From: Arthrobacter gengyunqii
GTDB taxonomy: Bacteria; Actinomycetota; Actinomycetes; Actinomycetales; Micrococcaceae
Direction: 5' to 3'
Assembly: GCF_023022985.1 (NCBI RefSeq)
Contig: NZ_CP095461.1
Location: 1,426,001 to 1,490,000, forward strand
DNA: 64,000 nucleotides
The position numbers and the translations under genes are program-made. The notes under the pieces are model-generated. The model worked only from the letters and a program-made list of their open reading frames with translations, ran no database searches and was not told the DNA's origin. Shown piece by piece: positions 28,195 through 38,138 of this stretch (position 1 is the stretch's first letter; every line of letters starts with the position of its first letter).

Positions 28195-29535
28195 ATGAAC
28201 CGCCAGCAGGAATTCGTTTTGCGCACCATTGAAGAGCGAGACGTCCGGTTTGTGCGGTTGTGGTTTACCGATGTTGTGGGCACGCTGAAGTCCGTGGCGC
28301 TGGCTCCGGCTGAGGTTGAAGGCGCCTTCGAGGAGGGCCTGGGTTTCGACGGGTCCTCGATCGAGGGCCTGGCCCGCGTCTTCGAATCCGACATGCTGGC
28401 CCAGCCGGACCCCTCCACGTTCCAGATTCTGCCCTGGCGCGGTGACTCCGAGCAGACGTCGCGCATGTTCTGCGACATCCTTACCCCCGACGGCCAGCCC
28501 TCCGCTGCTGACCCCCGCAATGTGCTGAAGCGCCAGCTGGCCAAGGCGGCGGACATGGGCTTCACCTGCTACACGCACCCCGAGATCGAGTTCTATCTGC
28601 TGAAGTCCGATGAGCTCGGTCCCGACGGCGAACCAATCCCCGTGGACCGCGCCGGCTACTTCGACCATGTACCCGGCGGCGTGGCCCAGGACTTCCGCCG
28701 CACCGCGGTGTCCATGCTGGAAGCCGTGGGCATCTCGGTGGAGTTCAGCCACCACGAGGCCGGTCCCGGCCAAAATGAGATCGACCTGCGCTACGCGGAT
28801 GCCCTGCAGACAGCGGACAACATCATGACGTTCCGCACCGTGGTCAAGGAAGTCGCCCTGACCACCAATTGCTACGCCACGTTCATGCCCAAGCCGTTCT
28901 CCGACCATCCCGGCTCGGGCATGCACACGCACCTGTCCCTGTTTGAGGGGGACACCAACGCGTTTTTCGAAGCCGGGGCCGAGTACCAGCTCTCCCGCAC
29001 CGCCCGCCAGTTCATTGCCGGTATCCTGCGGCACGCTCCGGAATTCACGGCCGTCACCAACCAGTTCGTGAACTCCTACAAGCGGTTGTGGGGCGGCGGC
29101 GAAGCTCCGAGCTACGTCTCGTGGGGCCACAACAACCGTTCCGCGCTGGTCCGGGTGCCGCTGTACAAGCCGGGCAAGGGCCAGTCCGCGCGGATCGAAT
29201 ACCGGGGCATTGACTCCGCAGCCAACCCGTATCTTTCCTACGCCGTCCTGCTCGGCGCCGGGCTCAAGGGCATCGAAGAAGGTTACGAGCTTCCCGCCGG
29301 CGCCGAAGATGACATTGAGAGCCTGTCGGCAGCGGAACGCCGCGCCATGGGCCTGGACCCGCTGCCGGCCTCCCTGCATGACGCCGCCCGGGCCATGGAA
29401 GAGTCCGAGCTGGTGGCCGACATCCTCGGTGAACAGGTCTTCGAGAACTTCCTGCGCAACAAGCGGGCCGAGTGGAACGAGTACCGCCAGCACGTCACCC
29501 AGTTTGAGTTGAAAAAGAACCTGGGCATTCTCTAG
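28195..29535 (+). CDS. glnA2: Type I glutamine synthetase, GlnA2-like
   Basis: ATP-dependent ligation of ammonia to glutamate. Conserved blocks include GFDGSSIEG, the ATP-site KPFSDHPGSGMHTHLS, and RIEYRGIDSAANPYL near the C terminus. At 446 residues it is the shorter GSI type. The region aligned with the adenylylation loop reads GYELPAGAEDD rather than LYELPPEE, so control by GlnE is doubtful. It is followed after 36 bases by glnE, as in Mycobacterium tuberculosis, where GlnA2 is the non-major isoform. A biosynthetic role versus a specialised one cannot be decided from sequence. Confidence 0.92.
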   Translation: MNRQQEFVLRTIEERDVRFVRLWFTDVVGTLKSVALAPAEVEGAFEEGLGFDGSSIEGLARVFESDMLAQPDPSTFQILPWRGDSEQTSRMFCDILTPDGQPSAADPRNVLKRQLAKAADMGFTCYTHPEIEFYLLKSDELGPDGEPIPVDRAGYFDHVPGGVAQDFRRTAVSMLEAVGISVEFSHHEAGPGQNEIDLRYADALQTADNIMTFRTVVKEVALTTNCYATFMPKPFSDHPGSGMHTHLSLFEGDTNAFFEAGAEYQLSRTARQFIAGILRHAPEFTAVTNQFVNSYKRLWGGGEAPSYVSWGHNNRSALVRVPLYKPGKGQSARIEYRGIDSAANPYLSYAVLLGAGLKGIEEGYELPAGAEDDIESLSAAERRAMGLDPLPASLHDAARAMEESELVADILGEQVFENFLRNKRAEWNEYRQHVTQFELKKNLGIL

Positions 29536-29571
29536 ACCGCTGCCGGTACTGAACGATATGGAGGGCCTCCC

Positions 29572-32500
29572 GTGAGTCTCACCCGCCGGCTGATCGCCGC
29601 AGGCTTCAGTGACCTGGAAAAAAGCAGCCGCTTCCTGCAGGCTCCGGAATTGGAGGGACTGGACGAGCAGGTGCTGTTCACCGGGTTCCTGCAGGCTGCT
29701 GATCCGGACCTGGCCCTGCAGTCGCTGGTCCGGCTGCTGGACCGTGTTCCGTCACTGCGGGAGCTGGTTGAGGCCGGTCCGGAGGAGAGCGAGGCCCTCT
29801 TCCGGCTGCTGGGCGCCTCGGAGGCGCTGGCGGAGTTCCTGATGCGCCACCCGGAGGCTGCCGACAGCCTGCGGGCACCGCTGCGTGCCGAACCCGCTGA
29901 GGTGGCCGGGGACATCCTGCGCGCCTCGCTGCTGGAATCGGTGAAGGCAGGCACCGGTAATGCACCGGTGGCCGGGCTGACGGGAACGGAAGCCTACGTT
30001 GCCCTGCGCACGAGATACCGCCGGCACCTGCTGGATCTGGCCGTGCGGGACCTGGGGTCAGCCTCGCCCACCGATGTGCTGCCCGCCGTCGGCCGTGAGC
30101 TGGCGGACCTTGCCGGCGCGGCCCTGGAAGCAGCCCTGGCCGTGTCCCGCGCCGAGCTGGCCGCCAGCTACCCGGCGGAGGACATTTCCCGGGTGCGCCT
30201 TGCCGTGATCGCCATGGGCAAATGCGGCGCACGGGAACTCAACTACATTTCCGACGTCGACGTCATCTACGTGATGGAGGCAGCCGGACTGGACGACACC
30301 GCGGCGGCACGGATCGGCACCGCGCTGGCCGCAGGGATCTCCCGGGCCATCAACGCCTCCGCCCCGGAACCGGGGCTGTGGGAAGTGGACACCAACCTCC
30401 GGCCCGAGGGCAAGGACGGTCCCCTCGTCCGCACCCTGGATTCCCACTTGAGCTATTACTCGCGCTGGGCACACACCTGGGAGTTCCAGGCACTGCTCAA
30501 GGCCCGCGCCGCTGCGGGGGATCCGGACCTTGGCCGCCGCTACGAAGAAGCAGTGGCGCCGCTGATCTGGTCCAGCACCGAGCGGGAGGGCTTCGTGGAA
30601 GCGGTGCAGGCGATGCGCCGCCGCGTCACGGACAACATTCCGGCACATGAAGAATCCCGGCAGCTGAAGCTCGGCAGCGGCGGGCTGCGCGACGTCGAGT
30701 TCACCGTCCAGCTGCTGCAGCTGGTTCACGGGAGAACAGATGAAACCCTGCGCGTGCGCAGTACGACGGCGGCCATCGCGGCGTTAAGCGAAGGCGGCTA
30801 CATCGGGCGCACCGATGCCGTGGACCTGGATGCCGCCTACCGGTACCTGCGCGTGCTTGAACACCGCATCCAGCTGGTGCACATGCGCCGCACGCACCTG
30901 ATGCCGGCGACAGGACCGGCCCTGCGGGCACTCGCCAAGGCTGCCAGCGGCTCGCTCGCCGTCGGCCGTCCCACCGCGGAACGCCTTACCGACACCTGGC
31001 AGCGCACCAAGCGGCTGGTCCGCCGCCTGCATGAGAGCATTTTCTACCGCCCGCTGCTGAACACCGCATCGAACCTCAGTGCGGACGAGGTGCGGCTTAC
31101 CCCATCTGCCGCGCAGGCCCGGCTGGCCGCGCTGGGATATGCGGACCCCAAGGGGGCCATGCGGCATATCGAGGCACTCACGTCCGGCATCAGCCGCCGC
31201 GCTGCCCTGCAGCGCCAGCTCCTGCCCGTGCTGCTGGGCTGGCTCGCTGACGGCGTGGACCCCGACGCCGGCCTGCTGGGCTTCCGGCGCCTCAGTGAGT
31301 CGCTGGGGGAGACGCACTGGTACCTGGGCATGCTGCGTGACTCGTCAGCGGCGGGGGAGCGGCTGTGCTCCATCCTCTCGTCCAGCCGGTTTATCACCGA
31401 CCTGCTGGAAGTCTCGCCGGAGGCCACCGCCTGGCTGGACACTGACAAATTCCTGGTGCCGATGACCTTTGAGGCGCAATGGCAGGAGATCCGTTCGAAG
31501 ATGTCCCGCCATCCCAACCCGCAGGAGGCCATGCGGCTGATCCGGCTGATTCGCCGGCGCGAGATGCTGCGGATTGCCCTCGCCGACAGTGCGTGCCTGC
31601 TGACGCAGGAGGAGGTGGGCCAGGCGCTCGCCGACACGGACCGCGCTGCCGTCCTGGGGGCATTGCACGTCGCCGAAGGCGCGGTGCTGGAGCACGAGGA
31701 AAAGCTGACAGACATGCTGGTGGTGGCCATGGGCCGCCAGGGCGGACGGGAAATCGGCTACGGTTCCGACGCAGACGTCCTGTACGTCCACCGTGCACTG
31801 CCCGGCGCCGATCCCGCTGCCGCCCAGTCCCAGGCAGAGCGGATCGTCGGCCAGCTGTCGGCCCTGCTGCAGCAACCATGCACACCCGCCATCTTGGCGG
31901 AGAAGGTGCTGGTCCTGGATGCCGGACTGCGCCCGGAAGGGCGCAACGGACCGCTGGTCCGCAGCCTGGGCTCCTACCGCGAGTACTACAGCCGCTGGTC
32001 GCTGATCTGGGAAGCCCAGGCGCTGCTGCGCGCCCGTCCCATGGCCGGCAGCGACGACCTTGCCGCTGACTTCATCGACCTGATCGATCCGATCCGCTAT
32101 TCGGCGGGCGTCAATGAGCACGACATTGTCGAGATCCGGCGCATCAAGGCGCGTGTGGAAAACGAACGCCTGCCGCGCGGCGCGGATCCCTCCCGGCACC
32201 TTAAGCTGGGCCGCGGGGCGCTGAGCGACGTCGAATGGCTGGTGCAGCTGCTGCAGCTCGAGCACGCCGGTACCCGTCCCGAGCTTCGGACCACGTCCAC
32301 GCTGCCGGCGTTGGACGCACTTGCCGAAGCGGGCCTGCTTCCCGAAGCGGATGCGGCAATCCTGCGGGAGGCGTGGCTGCTGGCGAGCAGGATCCGCAGT
32401 GCCAACGTCATCCGCGGCGGGCGGAACCCGGATGTGTTGCCTTCCTCACGCCAAGAGCTGGAGGCGGTGGCCCGCTGGTGCGGCTACGGTGCCGGCCGGG

Positions 32501-32589
32501 GTGGCGTTTTAGAGGAGGACTATCTGCGGATTACGCGCCGATCCCGGGCGGTTTTCGAGCGCTGGTTCTACGGTTACACCTCCCACTGA
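29572..32589 (+). CDS. glnE: Bifunctional glutamine synthetase adenylyltransferase/adenylyl-removing enzyme GlnE
   Basis: Controls glutamine synthetase by adding or removing AMP on its regulatory tyrosine. Two nucleotidyltransferase domains are visible: an N-terminal one with the motif MGKCGARELNYISDVDVIYV, and a C-terminal one with GRQGGREIGYGSDADVLYV. In the family the first is the deadenylylase and the second the adenylyltransferase. The length of 1005 residues is normal. The GTG start follows GGAGG. Its substrate is probably GlnA1, encoded about 4 kb away, which has the target tyrosine. Confidence 0.95.
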   Translation: MSLTRRLIAAGFSDLEKSSRFLQAPELEGLDEQVLFTGFLQAADPDLALQSLVRLLDRVPSLRELVEAGPEESEALFRLLGASEALAEFLMRHPEAADSLRAPLRAEPAEVAGDILRASLLESVKAGTGNAPVAGLTGTEAYVALRTRYRRHLLDLAVRDLGSASPTDVLPAVGRELADLAGAALEAALAVSRAELAASYPAEDISRVRLAVIAMGKCGARELNYISDVDVIYVMEAAGLDDTAAARIGTALAAGISRAINASAPEPGLWEVDTNLRPEGKDGPLVRTLDSHLSYYSRWAHTWEFQALLKARAAAGDPDLGRRYEEAVAPLIWSSTEREGFVEAVQAMRRRVTDNIPAHEESRQLKLGSGGLRDVEFTVQLLQLVHGRTDETLRVRSTTAAIAALSEGGYIGRTDAVDLDAAYRYLRVLEHRIQLVHMRRTHLMPATGPALRALAKAASGSLAVGRPTAERLTDTWQRTKRLVRRLHESIFYRPLLNTASNLSADEVRLTPSAAQARLAALGYADPKGAMRHIEALTSGISRRAALQRQLLPVLLGWLADGVDPDAGLLGFRRLSESLGETHWYLGMLRDSSAAGERLCSILSSSRFITDLLEVSPEATAWLDTDKFLVPMTFEAQWQEIRSKMSRHPNPQEAMRLIRLIRRREMLRIALADSACLLTQEEVGQALADTDRAAVLGALHVAEGAVLEHEEKLTDMLVVAMGRQGGREIGYGSDADVLYVHRALPGADPAAAQSQAERIVGQLSALLQQPCTPAILAEKVLVLDAGLRPEGRNGPLVRSLGSYREYYSRWSLIWEAQALLRARPMAGSDDLAADFIDLIDPIRYSAGVNEHDIVEIRRIKARVENERLPRGADPSRHLKLGRGALSDVEWLVQLLQLEHAGTRPELRTTSTLPALDALAEAGLLPEADAAILREAWLLASRIRSANVIRGGRNPDVLPSSRQELEAVARWCGYGAGRGGVLEEDYLRITRRSRAVFERWFYGYTSH

Positions 32590-32680
32590 CTCCGTTGCCG
32601 ATGCCCGGGGGATGCTCAGCTGACAGTCCGCTGACGCCGGATCAGCGGCCTCCCGGTTAGTTCCTGAGCCCCGCGCTGGG

Positions 32681-32686
32681 TAGGCT
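32681..32686 (+). promoter_or_regulatory. -10 element for amino acid ABC importer genes
   Basis: TAGGCT at 32681-32686 predicts a transcript start near 32693 and a leader of about 53 bases, which contains a small CGGCA/TGCCG hairpin (32701-32716) and AGGAG. Confidence 0.45.
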
Positions 32687-32745
32687 CTATGAGGCATTAT
32701 CGGCATTTTTGTGCCGTTCCGGAACATCTAGGAGACGTTTTCACC

Positions 32746-34215
32746 TTGCAAACTGGCAAACGGGCCCGTCGAGGCCCGGCTAAGCTCGCCGCCCCGTTCA
32801 TAGCGGCGACCGCGGCCATCGCACTGCTCCTTGGCGTCCCCGCAACCGGGGCCTTCGCCGCAGACACCCCCAAGGCCGCCGAGGGTGAAAGCTTCTCCGT
32901 CGGCACCGACACCACCTTCGCTCCCTTCGAGTTCCGCCAGGACGGCGAACTCGTGGGCATCGACATGGACCTGCTCAACTCGATCGCCGAGGAAGAGGGC
33001 TTCACCGTCGACATCCGCTCCCTCGGCTTTGACGCCGCGCTGCAGGCCCTGCAGTCCAACCAGGTGGACGGCGTCATTGCCGGCATGTCCATCACGGAGG
33101 AACGCCAGAAGACCTTCGACTTCTCGGACCCGTACTTCGAGTCCGGCATCCAGATGGCCGTCGCCGAGAACAACGATGAGATCAGCGGCTACGACGACCT
33201 GGCCGGCAAGCGGGTCGCCGTGAAGACCGGCACCGAGGGCCAGACGTTCGCCGAGTCCATCAAGGACCAGTACGGCTTCAGCGTGGTCGCGTTCGCCCAG
33301 TCCGCGCAGATGTACGACGACGTCAAGTCCGGCGGCTCCGTGGCAGTCTTCGACGACTACCCCGTGCTGTCCTACGGCATCAAGTCCGGCAACGGGCTCA
33401 AGACCGTCACCGAGAAGGAAGCCGGGTCCTCCTACGGCTTCGCCGTGAACAAGGGCACCAATCCCGAACTGCTGGCGGCCTTCAACACCGGCCTGGCCGA
33501 GCTGAAGGACAACGGCGAATATGACGAGATCATGGACCGCTACCTCGAGGCAGGTGCCGAAGACTCCAGTTTCTGGTCCCTGGTGACGGACAACGCCCCG
33601 GCCTTCGCCAAGGGCCTGGGCCTGACGCTGCTCGCCACGGCATTGTCCCTGGTCTTCGCCCTGGTGCTGGGTGTGCTCTTTGGCTTCTTCAAGGTCAGCT
33701 CCAACGTGGTGCTGCGCGGCATCGCCACCACCTACGTGAGCATCTTCCGCGGCACCCCCGTGCTGGTACAGGCGTTCTTCTTCTACTTTGGCCTGCCGCA
33801 GCTCATCGGGCAGCCAGTGGACGTGCTGACCGCGGGCGTGCTGACGCTGTCGCTGAACGCGGGAGCCTACATGACGGAAATCGTGCGCGGCGGCATCCAG
33901 TCCGTGGATCCGGGCCAGATGGAGGCTGCCCGCAGCCTGGGCCTCGGCTACGGAAAGACCATGCAGAAGGTCATCATTCCGCAGGCCGTGAAAATCATGA
34001 CGCCCTCCTTCATCAACCAATTCGTCATCACCCTGAAGGACACGTCGCTGCTGGCCGTGATCGGCTTTGCCGAACTCACCTACCAGGCCCAGCAGATCTA
34101 CGCCGTGAACTTCCGCACCGCCGAGGTGCTGCTGATCGTGGGCGCCCTGTACTTCATCGTCATCACGCTGCTGACCAAGCTGGCGGATGTTCTGGACAAG
34201 AGGTTTAACAAGTGA
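32746..34215 (+). CDS. Amino acid ABC transporter, fused substrate-binding protein and permease
   Basis: Single chain of 489 residues joining a periplasmic-type binding domain to a membrane permease of the polar amino acid family. A signal peptide ([14 protein letters not shown]... ending ATGAFA) precedes the binding domain (about 40-270; [14 protein letters not shown] is typical). The permease has about five helices and the [15 protein letters not shown] loop that contacts the ATPase. The TTG at 32746 is chosen because AGGAG lies 11 bases upstream and it begins a proper signal sequence; the longer ATG at 32689 lies at the promoter. The ATPase gene overlaps the stop. Glutamine or glutamate is a likely substrate given the neighbours, but unproven. 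Confidence 0.9.
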   Translation: MQTGKRARRGPAKLAAPFIAATAAIALLLGVPATGAFAADTPKAAEGESFSVGTDTTFAPFEFRQDGELVGIDMDLLNSIAEEEGFTVDIRSLGFDAALQALQSNQVDGVIAGMSITEERQKTFDFSDPYFESGIQMAVAENNDEISGYDDLAGKRVAVKTGTEGQTFAESIKDQYGFSVVAFAQSAQMYDDVKSGGSVAVFDDYPVLSYGIKSGNGLKTVTEKEAGSSYGFAVNKGTNPELLAAFNTGLAELKDNGEYDEIMDRYLEAGAEDSSFWSLVTDNAPAFAKGLGLTLLATALSLVFALVLGVLFGFFKVSSNVVLRGIATTYVSIFRGTPVLVQAFFFYFGLPQLIGQPVDVLTAGVLTLSLNAGAYMTEIVRGGIQSVDPGQMEAARSLGLGYGKTMQKVIIPQAVKIMTPSFINQFVITLKDTSLLAVIGFAELTYQAQQIYAVNFRTAEVLLIVGALYFIVITLLTKLADVLDKRFNK

Positions 34216-34940
34216 GCAAGATCGTCACCCGCGGACTGCGTAAGTCCTACGGCACCAACGAGGTTCTCAAGGGCCTTGACGTCACCGTCGCCGAAGGCGA
34301 AGTGGTGTGCGTTATCGGCCCCTCCGGCTCCGGCAAGTCCACGTTCCTGCGCTGCCTGAACAAGCTGGAAGACATCACCGCCGGCGAGGTGGAAGTCAAC
34401 GGTGTCAGCATCACCGATCCCAAGGTGGACCTGAACAAGGTGCGCCAGAACATCGGCATGGTCTTCCAGCACTTCAACCTGTTCCCGCACATGAGCGTGC
34501 TGCAGAATGTCATGCTCGCACCGCTGGAGCTGAAGAAGGGTTCCAAGGCCGAGGTCCGGGCCAACGCCCTGCGCCTGCTGGAACAGGTGGGACTGGCCGA
34601 CAAGGCCGGCGCCCGTCCCGCGCAGCTCTCGGGCGGACAGAAGCAGCGTGTGGCCATTGCCCGCGCGCTGGCCATGGCGCCGGACATCATGCTCTTCGAC
34701 GAAGCAACCTCCGCCCTTGACCCCGAAATGGTGGGCGAGGTGCTGCAGGTCATCCGCGACCTCGCGAAGGCCGGCATGACCATGGTGGTGGTGACCCACG
34801 AAATGGGCTTCGCCCGCGAAGTGGCCGACCGCGTGATCTTCATGGCCGACGGACACATCGTGGAGGAAGGCGATCCCGAGACGTTCTTCTCCCATCCCAA
34901 GCATCCCCGGCTGCAGGACTTCCTGGCCAAGGTGCTCTGA
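34212..34940 (+). CDS. Amino acid ABC transporter ATP-binding protein (GlnQ-like)
   Basis: Energises the fused importer upstream. Walker [10 protein letters not shown] at 36-44, Q-loop [13 protein letters not shown], signature [15 protein letters not shown] and Walker [16 protein letters not shown] are all intact; a switch histidine follows in [12 protein letters not shown]. The GTG start overlaps the permease stop (GTGA). The protein has 242 residues, typical of the polar amino acid group. Confidence 0.94.
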   Translation: MSKIVTRGLRKSYGTNEVLKGLDVTVAEGEVVCVIGPSGSGKSTFLRCLNKLEDITAGEVEVNGVSITDPKVDLNKVRQNIGMVFQHFNLFPHMSVLQNVMLAPLELKKGSKAEVRANALRLLEQVGLADKAGARPAQLSGGQKQRVAIARALAMAPDIMLFDEATSALDPEMVGEVLQVIRDLAKAGMTMVVVTHEMGFAREVADRVIFMADGHIVEEGDPETFFSHPKHPRLQDFLAKVL

Positions 34941-34976
34941 CCCTTCACGGCGGCACTGCATCGGCGGTGCCTTACG

Positions 34977-35022
34977 ACGACGGCGGCTGTTCCCTGCGGG
35001 GGACGGCCGCCGTCGTCATTTC
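34977..35022 (+). terminator. Terminator after the ABC importer genes
   Basis: An 11-bp stem ACGACGGCGGC/GCCGCCGTCGT (34977-34987 with 35006-35016) encloses a second 6-bp stem (GTTCCC/GGGGAC). The tail is CATTTCTT. Confidence 0.75.
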
Positions 35023-35054
35023 TTCCCTCCGTGACGGCAGTGAGTAAACCCACG

Positions 35055-35083
35055 TTGAGGAAGCGCCAAAAGGCTCCTAGTGT
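35055..35083 (+). promoter_or_regulatory. Promoter of the small secreted protein
   Basis: TTGAGG at 35055-35060, a 17-base spacer and TAGTGT at 35078-35083. It lies right after the terminator and predicts a leader of about 230 bases before the ATG at 35319. Confidence 0.5.
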
Positions 35084-35089
35084 TAAAAG

Positions 35090-35318
35090 AAGCAGGAGTT
35101 GCGGCGCATCGGGCTTTTCCCGAAAGACGCCGCCCTGCACTGCAGCGGCCAAGCTGTATGTCAAAGACTGCACTGCAGCAGCCGCACTGCCTTCCCGGCA
35201 GGAGCAGTATCCGCATTCCCACTACGGCGCAGAGACGCCGCATGCGTGCGCTTGCATGCCAGCCGGAAGGCAGCCGCTCACCAAGGAATGCACTACCAAT
35301 CGATTGGAGATTTCATCC
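35090..35318 (+). other. Structured non-coding leader of about 230 bases
   Basis: The stretch between the predicted promoter and the small secreted protein. Near its 5' end is a nested hairpin: GCGGCG/CGCCGC (35101-35106 with 35128-35133) enclosing TCGGG/CCCGA (35109-35113 with 35119-35123). Two CTGCACTGCAG-like copies follow. No known riboswitch class is recognised. A continuous open frame runs through it, but its amino acid composition and lack of a ribosome site argue against coding. Confidence 0.35.
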
Positions 35319-35492
35319 ATGCTGAAGCATGCCGCCAAGACCCGTCGCAGGACGACCTCATCAGTAACCGCACAAATGGCTGCCATTGCCGTTGGCTGCG
35401 CCCTTGTGGCCGGAGGTGTTTCTGCAGCTGAAATCAGCATGCTGAACAGCTCTCCCGCTGATACTTCCGTCAGCACGGGGATGACGCCCTGA
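35319..35492 (+). CDS. Small secreted or membrane-inserted protein of 57 residues
   Basis: Begins MLKHAAKTRRRTTSSVTAQM, then a hydrophobic stretch AAIAVGCALVAGGVSA, which together look like a signal peptide. The remainder is a short Ser/Thr-rich tail of about 20 residues. TGGAGA lies 9 bases before the ATG. No homologue is recognised. If the signal is cleaved after VSA only a 20-residue peptide is released; otherwise it is a single-span membrane peptide. It has its own promoter and a long leader. Confidence 0.5.
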   Translation: MLKHAAKTRRRTTSSVTAQMAAIAVGCALVAGGVSAAEISMLNSSPADTSVSTGMTP

Positions 35493-35623
35493 CACCCTGA
35501 CACCCTGACGCACTGCAGGCAGGGCAGGTGCCAGCCGGATGACGCCGGATCGGATACGTTGGAACAGATGTTCCTTCCATCCGTGTCCGCGGTTCCCGCG
35601 GCCCTCCCCACCTGGAGACACTC

Positions 35624-36307
35624 ATGACAGCGCCATTGCCCGGCTGGTACCAGGATCCGGATCAGCCCACCCAGCAAAAATGGTGGGACGGCCGGGAATG
35701 GAGCACCTACACCATGCCGCTGGCGGCGGCCGAGCCGCCTTCAGGCAGCCCGGCTTCGGGTGAGCAGACCGCCGCCACGTCCGAACACTTCATCCCGTCC
35801 GGGGAACAGGCAGACTCCTCCAGCCCGGGCGCGTCCGCAGGGTACGGGTATCCGGCAAGGAATAGTCCGGTGGAAGCGGCCGGCCCCCGTCCCGGGTACC
35901 CGGCAGCAAACTCAGCGGAGGCCGGCGCGCCGGGCACCGCCCAAAGAGCCGACTCGTATCCCGGCTACTCCCACCCCGGCACCGGCTACTCCGGCTACTC
36001 CGGCCCCCAGGGTTATCCTGCCTACCCTGGCTACCCCGGCTATCCGCAGATTTTCCGCACCAATCCGCTGGCCCTGACCGGGTTCATCCTCGGGCTTTCG
36101 GGTTTCTTTCTTTTCTTCATTCCGATCTTCGGCACGGCCATCTGCGCCGCCGCGGTGGTCTTCTCAGTTGTCGGACTTTTCAAGCAAAGGGACCGGGCTC
36201 CCCGATACAAGGTTTTCGGGATCATCGGACTGGTCCTGGGGATCATTTTCACGCTGTTGTCGCTGCTGTTGACGCTCGCGCTCTTATCGGACCTTTACTA
36301 CATCTAG
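35624..36307 (+). CDS. DUF2510 and DUF4190-like membrane protein
   Basis: An N-terminal DUF2510 domain (PLPGWYQDPDQPTQQKWWDG, residues 4-35) is followed by a disordered region rich in Pro, Gly, Ser and Tyr with repeated YPGY/GYSGYSG units. A C-terminal pair of membrane helices comes next (about 150-220), resembling DUF4190. The function is unknown; such proteins are common in actinobacteria. GGAGA precedes the ATG. It converges with glnA1. Confidence 0.8.
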   Translation: MTAPLPGWYQDPDQPTQQKWWDGREWSTYTMPLAAAEPPSGSPASGEQTAATSEHFIPSGEQADSSSPGASAGYGYPARNSPVEAAGPRPGYPAANSAEAGAPGTAQRADSYPGYSHPGTGYSGYSGPQGYPAYPGYPGYPQIFRTNPLALTGFILGLSGFFLFFIPIFGTAICAAAVVFSVVGLFKQRDRAPRYKVFGIIGLVLGIIFTLLSLLLTLALLSDLYYI

Positions 36308-36387
36308 CCAGCCCGGTTTCGGCGTCGATCTGTCCGGACCGGATACGGTCGGCACCGGGATCTGGATTGCCCTGGCCTGGGACGCAA

Positions 36388-36432
36388 AGAGCCCGCACCC
36401 CGTGTCGTGAGACAGGGGGTGCGGGCTTTTTG
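36388..36432. terminator. Bidirectional terminator between the DUF2510 gene and glnA1
   Basis: Long stem pairing AGCCCGCACCCC with GGGTGCGGGCT, with an inner TGTC/GACA stem and a GTGA loop. It is followed by TTTTT on the plus strand and by CTCTTTG on the minus strand. Confidence 0.85.
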
Positions 36433-36463
36433 CGGCGGGGTGTCCCGCTGTCGGAGCTAGGGC

Positions 36464-37888
36464 TTAGCAGCCGTAGTAGAGCTCGAACTCGTACGGGTTC
36501 GGGCGCAGCAGCAGCGGCTGGATTTCGTTTTCGCGCTTGTATTCGATCCAGGTGTCAATCAGGTCCTGGGTGAACACGCCGCCGGCCTGGAGGAACTCGT
36601 TGTCGTTCTCCAACGCGTTGAGTGCCTCTTCCAGCGAACCCGGTGCCAGCTGGATGCCGCGGGCCTCTTCGGGGGGAAGCTCGTAGAGATCCTTGTCGAT
36701 CGGGTCAGCGGGCTCGATGCGGTTCTTGATGCCGTCCAGGCCTGCCATCAACTGTGCGGCGAAGGCCAGGTACGGGTTGGAGGAAGGGTCCGGAGCGCGG
36801 AACTCAAGGCGCTTGGCCTTCGGGTTGGAACCGGTGATCGGGATGCGGATACCGGCGGAGCGGTTGCCCTGCGAGTACACCATGTTGACCGGGGCTTCGA
36901 AGCCCTTGACCAGGCGGCGGTAGGAGTTGACCGTCGGGTTGGTGAAGGCCAGGACGGCGGAAGCATGCTTGAGCAGGCCGCCGATGTACCAGCGGGCGAC
37001 GTCGGACAGGCCGGCGTAGCCCTTCTCGTCGTAGAACAGCGGCGTGGAGCCGTTCCACAGGGACTGGTGGCAGTGCATGCCCGAACCGTTGTCACCGAAG
37101 ACGGGCTTCGGCATAAACGTGGCGGACTTGCCCCAGGCATCGGCGACGTTCTTGACGATGTACTTGAACTTCAGCAGATCATCGGCCGCGTGCGTCATGG
37201 TGGTGAACTTGTAGTTGATCTCGGCCTGGCCGGCACCGCCAACCTCATGGTGGGCGCGCTCAACCTCAAGGCCGGCGTTGTCCAGCTCCACGCAGATGGC
37301 GTCGCGCAGGTCAGCCTGCTTGTCCACGGGAGCCACGGGGAAGTAGCCGCCCTTGAACGGGGTCTTGTTGCCAAGGTTTCCGCCGGCTTCTTCGCGGCCG
37401 CTGTTCCACGGTGCCTCGATGGAGTCGACCTTGTAGAAGCTGCCCTGCGGGGAGGACTCGTACTGGACGTTGTCGAAGATGTAGAACTCGGCCTCGGAAC
37501 CGAAGTACGCCGTGTCGGCAATGCCGGTGGAGGCCAGGTAGGCCTCAGCGCGCTCGGCTACGCCGCGCGGGTCGCGGTGGTACGGCTCGCCGGTGCGGGG
37601 ATTGACGATGGAGAAGTTCAGCGCCAGGGTCTTCTCGATGCGGAACGGGTCCAGAAAAGCGGTGGTCACGTCCGGGATCAGCTGCATGTCGGATTCGGCG
37701 ATGCCCTGGAATCCGCGGATGGAAGAACCGTCGAAGAGCTGGCCGTTGATGAAGAAGTCGGCGTCAACGGATTTTGCCGGCACGTTGAAGTGCTGCTGCA
37801 CTCCGGGGAGGTCGGTGAATCGGATGTCGACGAACTTAACATCTTCGTCAGCGATGAACTTGAGGACTTCGTCCGCAGTTTTGAACAT
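36464..37888 (-). CDS. glnA1: Glutamine synthetase GlnA1 (type I, adenylylation-regulated)
   Basis: Main ammonia-assimilating enzyme, a dodecamer of 474-residue subunits. [26 protein letters not shown] and [14 protein letters not shown] mark the active site. The regulatory tyrosine is Y402 in [10 protein letters not shown], the site modified by GlnE. The start MFKTADEV at 37888 has AAGGAG 9 bases upstream; the frame extends to 37939, but those codons are not conserved in the family. It lies alone between two terminators, with about 250 bases upstream before the divergent RDD gene. Confidence 0.96.
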   Translation of the reverse strand: MFKTADEVLKFIADEDVKFVDIRFTDLPGVQQHFNVPAKSVDADFFINGQLFDGSSIRGFQGIAESDMQLIPDVTTAFLDPFRIEKTLALNFSIVNPRTGEPYHRDPRGVAERAEAYLASTGIADTAYFGSEAEFYIFDNVQYESSPQGSFYKVDSIEAPWNSGREEAGGNLGNKTPFKGGYFPVAPVDKQADLRDAICVELDNAGLEVERAHHEVGGAGQAEINYKFTTMTHAADDLLKFKYIVKNVADAWGKSATFMPKPVFGDNGSGMHCHQSLWNGSTPLFYDEKGYAGLSDVARWYIGGLLKHASAVLAFTNPTVNSYRRLVKGFEAPVNMVYSQGNRSAGIRIPITGSNPKAKRLEFRAPDPSSNPYLAFAAQLMAGLDGIKNRIEPADPIDKDLYELPPEEARGIQLAPGSLEEALNALENDNEFLQAGGVFTQDLIDTWIEYKRENEIQPLLLRPNPYEFELYYGC

Positions 37889-38126
37889 CGGTACTTTGCT
37901 CCTTATACACAATTGGGTGGATGACTCCGGACTGCACATCCTGACCTGCAGCAGGCTGGAAACGGGCTCCCTGTCAACTGCTTAGAACTCTAGGGGCAGC
38001 TAATTTCTCAACCGTGACGGCCGTGTTTCAGCCAAGTTACGCAAACCGAAGTCTCCCCTCCACCCTAGCGTGAACGGAACTGAGGCAGGCATTTGCCACT
38101 CGGGCCGCCGGAACACAGAGGCCGGG

Positions 38127-38132
38127 TAGTCT
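38127..38132 (+). promoter_or_regulatory. RDD gene -10 element, leaderless start predicted
   Basis: TAGTCT is followed by six bases and the GTG at 38139, with no ribosome site between. Confidence 0.5.
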
Positions 38133-38138
38133 TAAACG

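Noticed and set aside
35031-35318. Coding extension upstream of the 57-residue protein
   Set aside because: The 96 extra codons overlap the predicted promoter, lack a ribosome site and look like random GC-rich frame.
37949-37977. Minus-strand TTGACA as the -35 of a glnA1 promoter
   Set aside because: At 17 or 18 bases the partner reads CTGCTG or TGCTGC, a poor -10, so no promoter was called.
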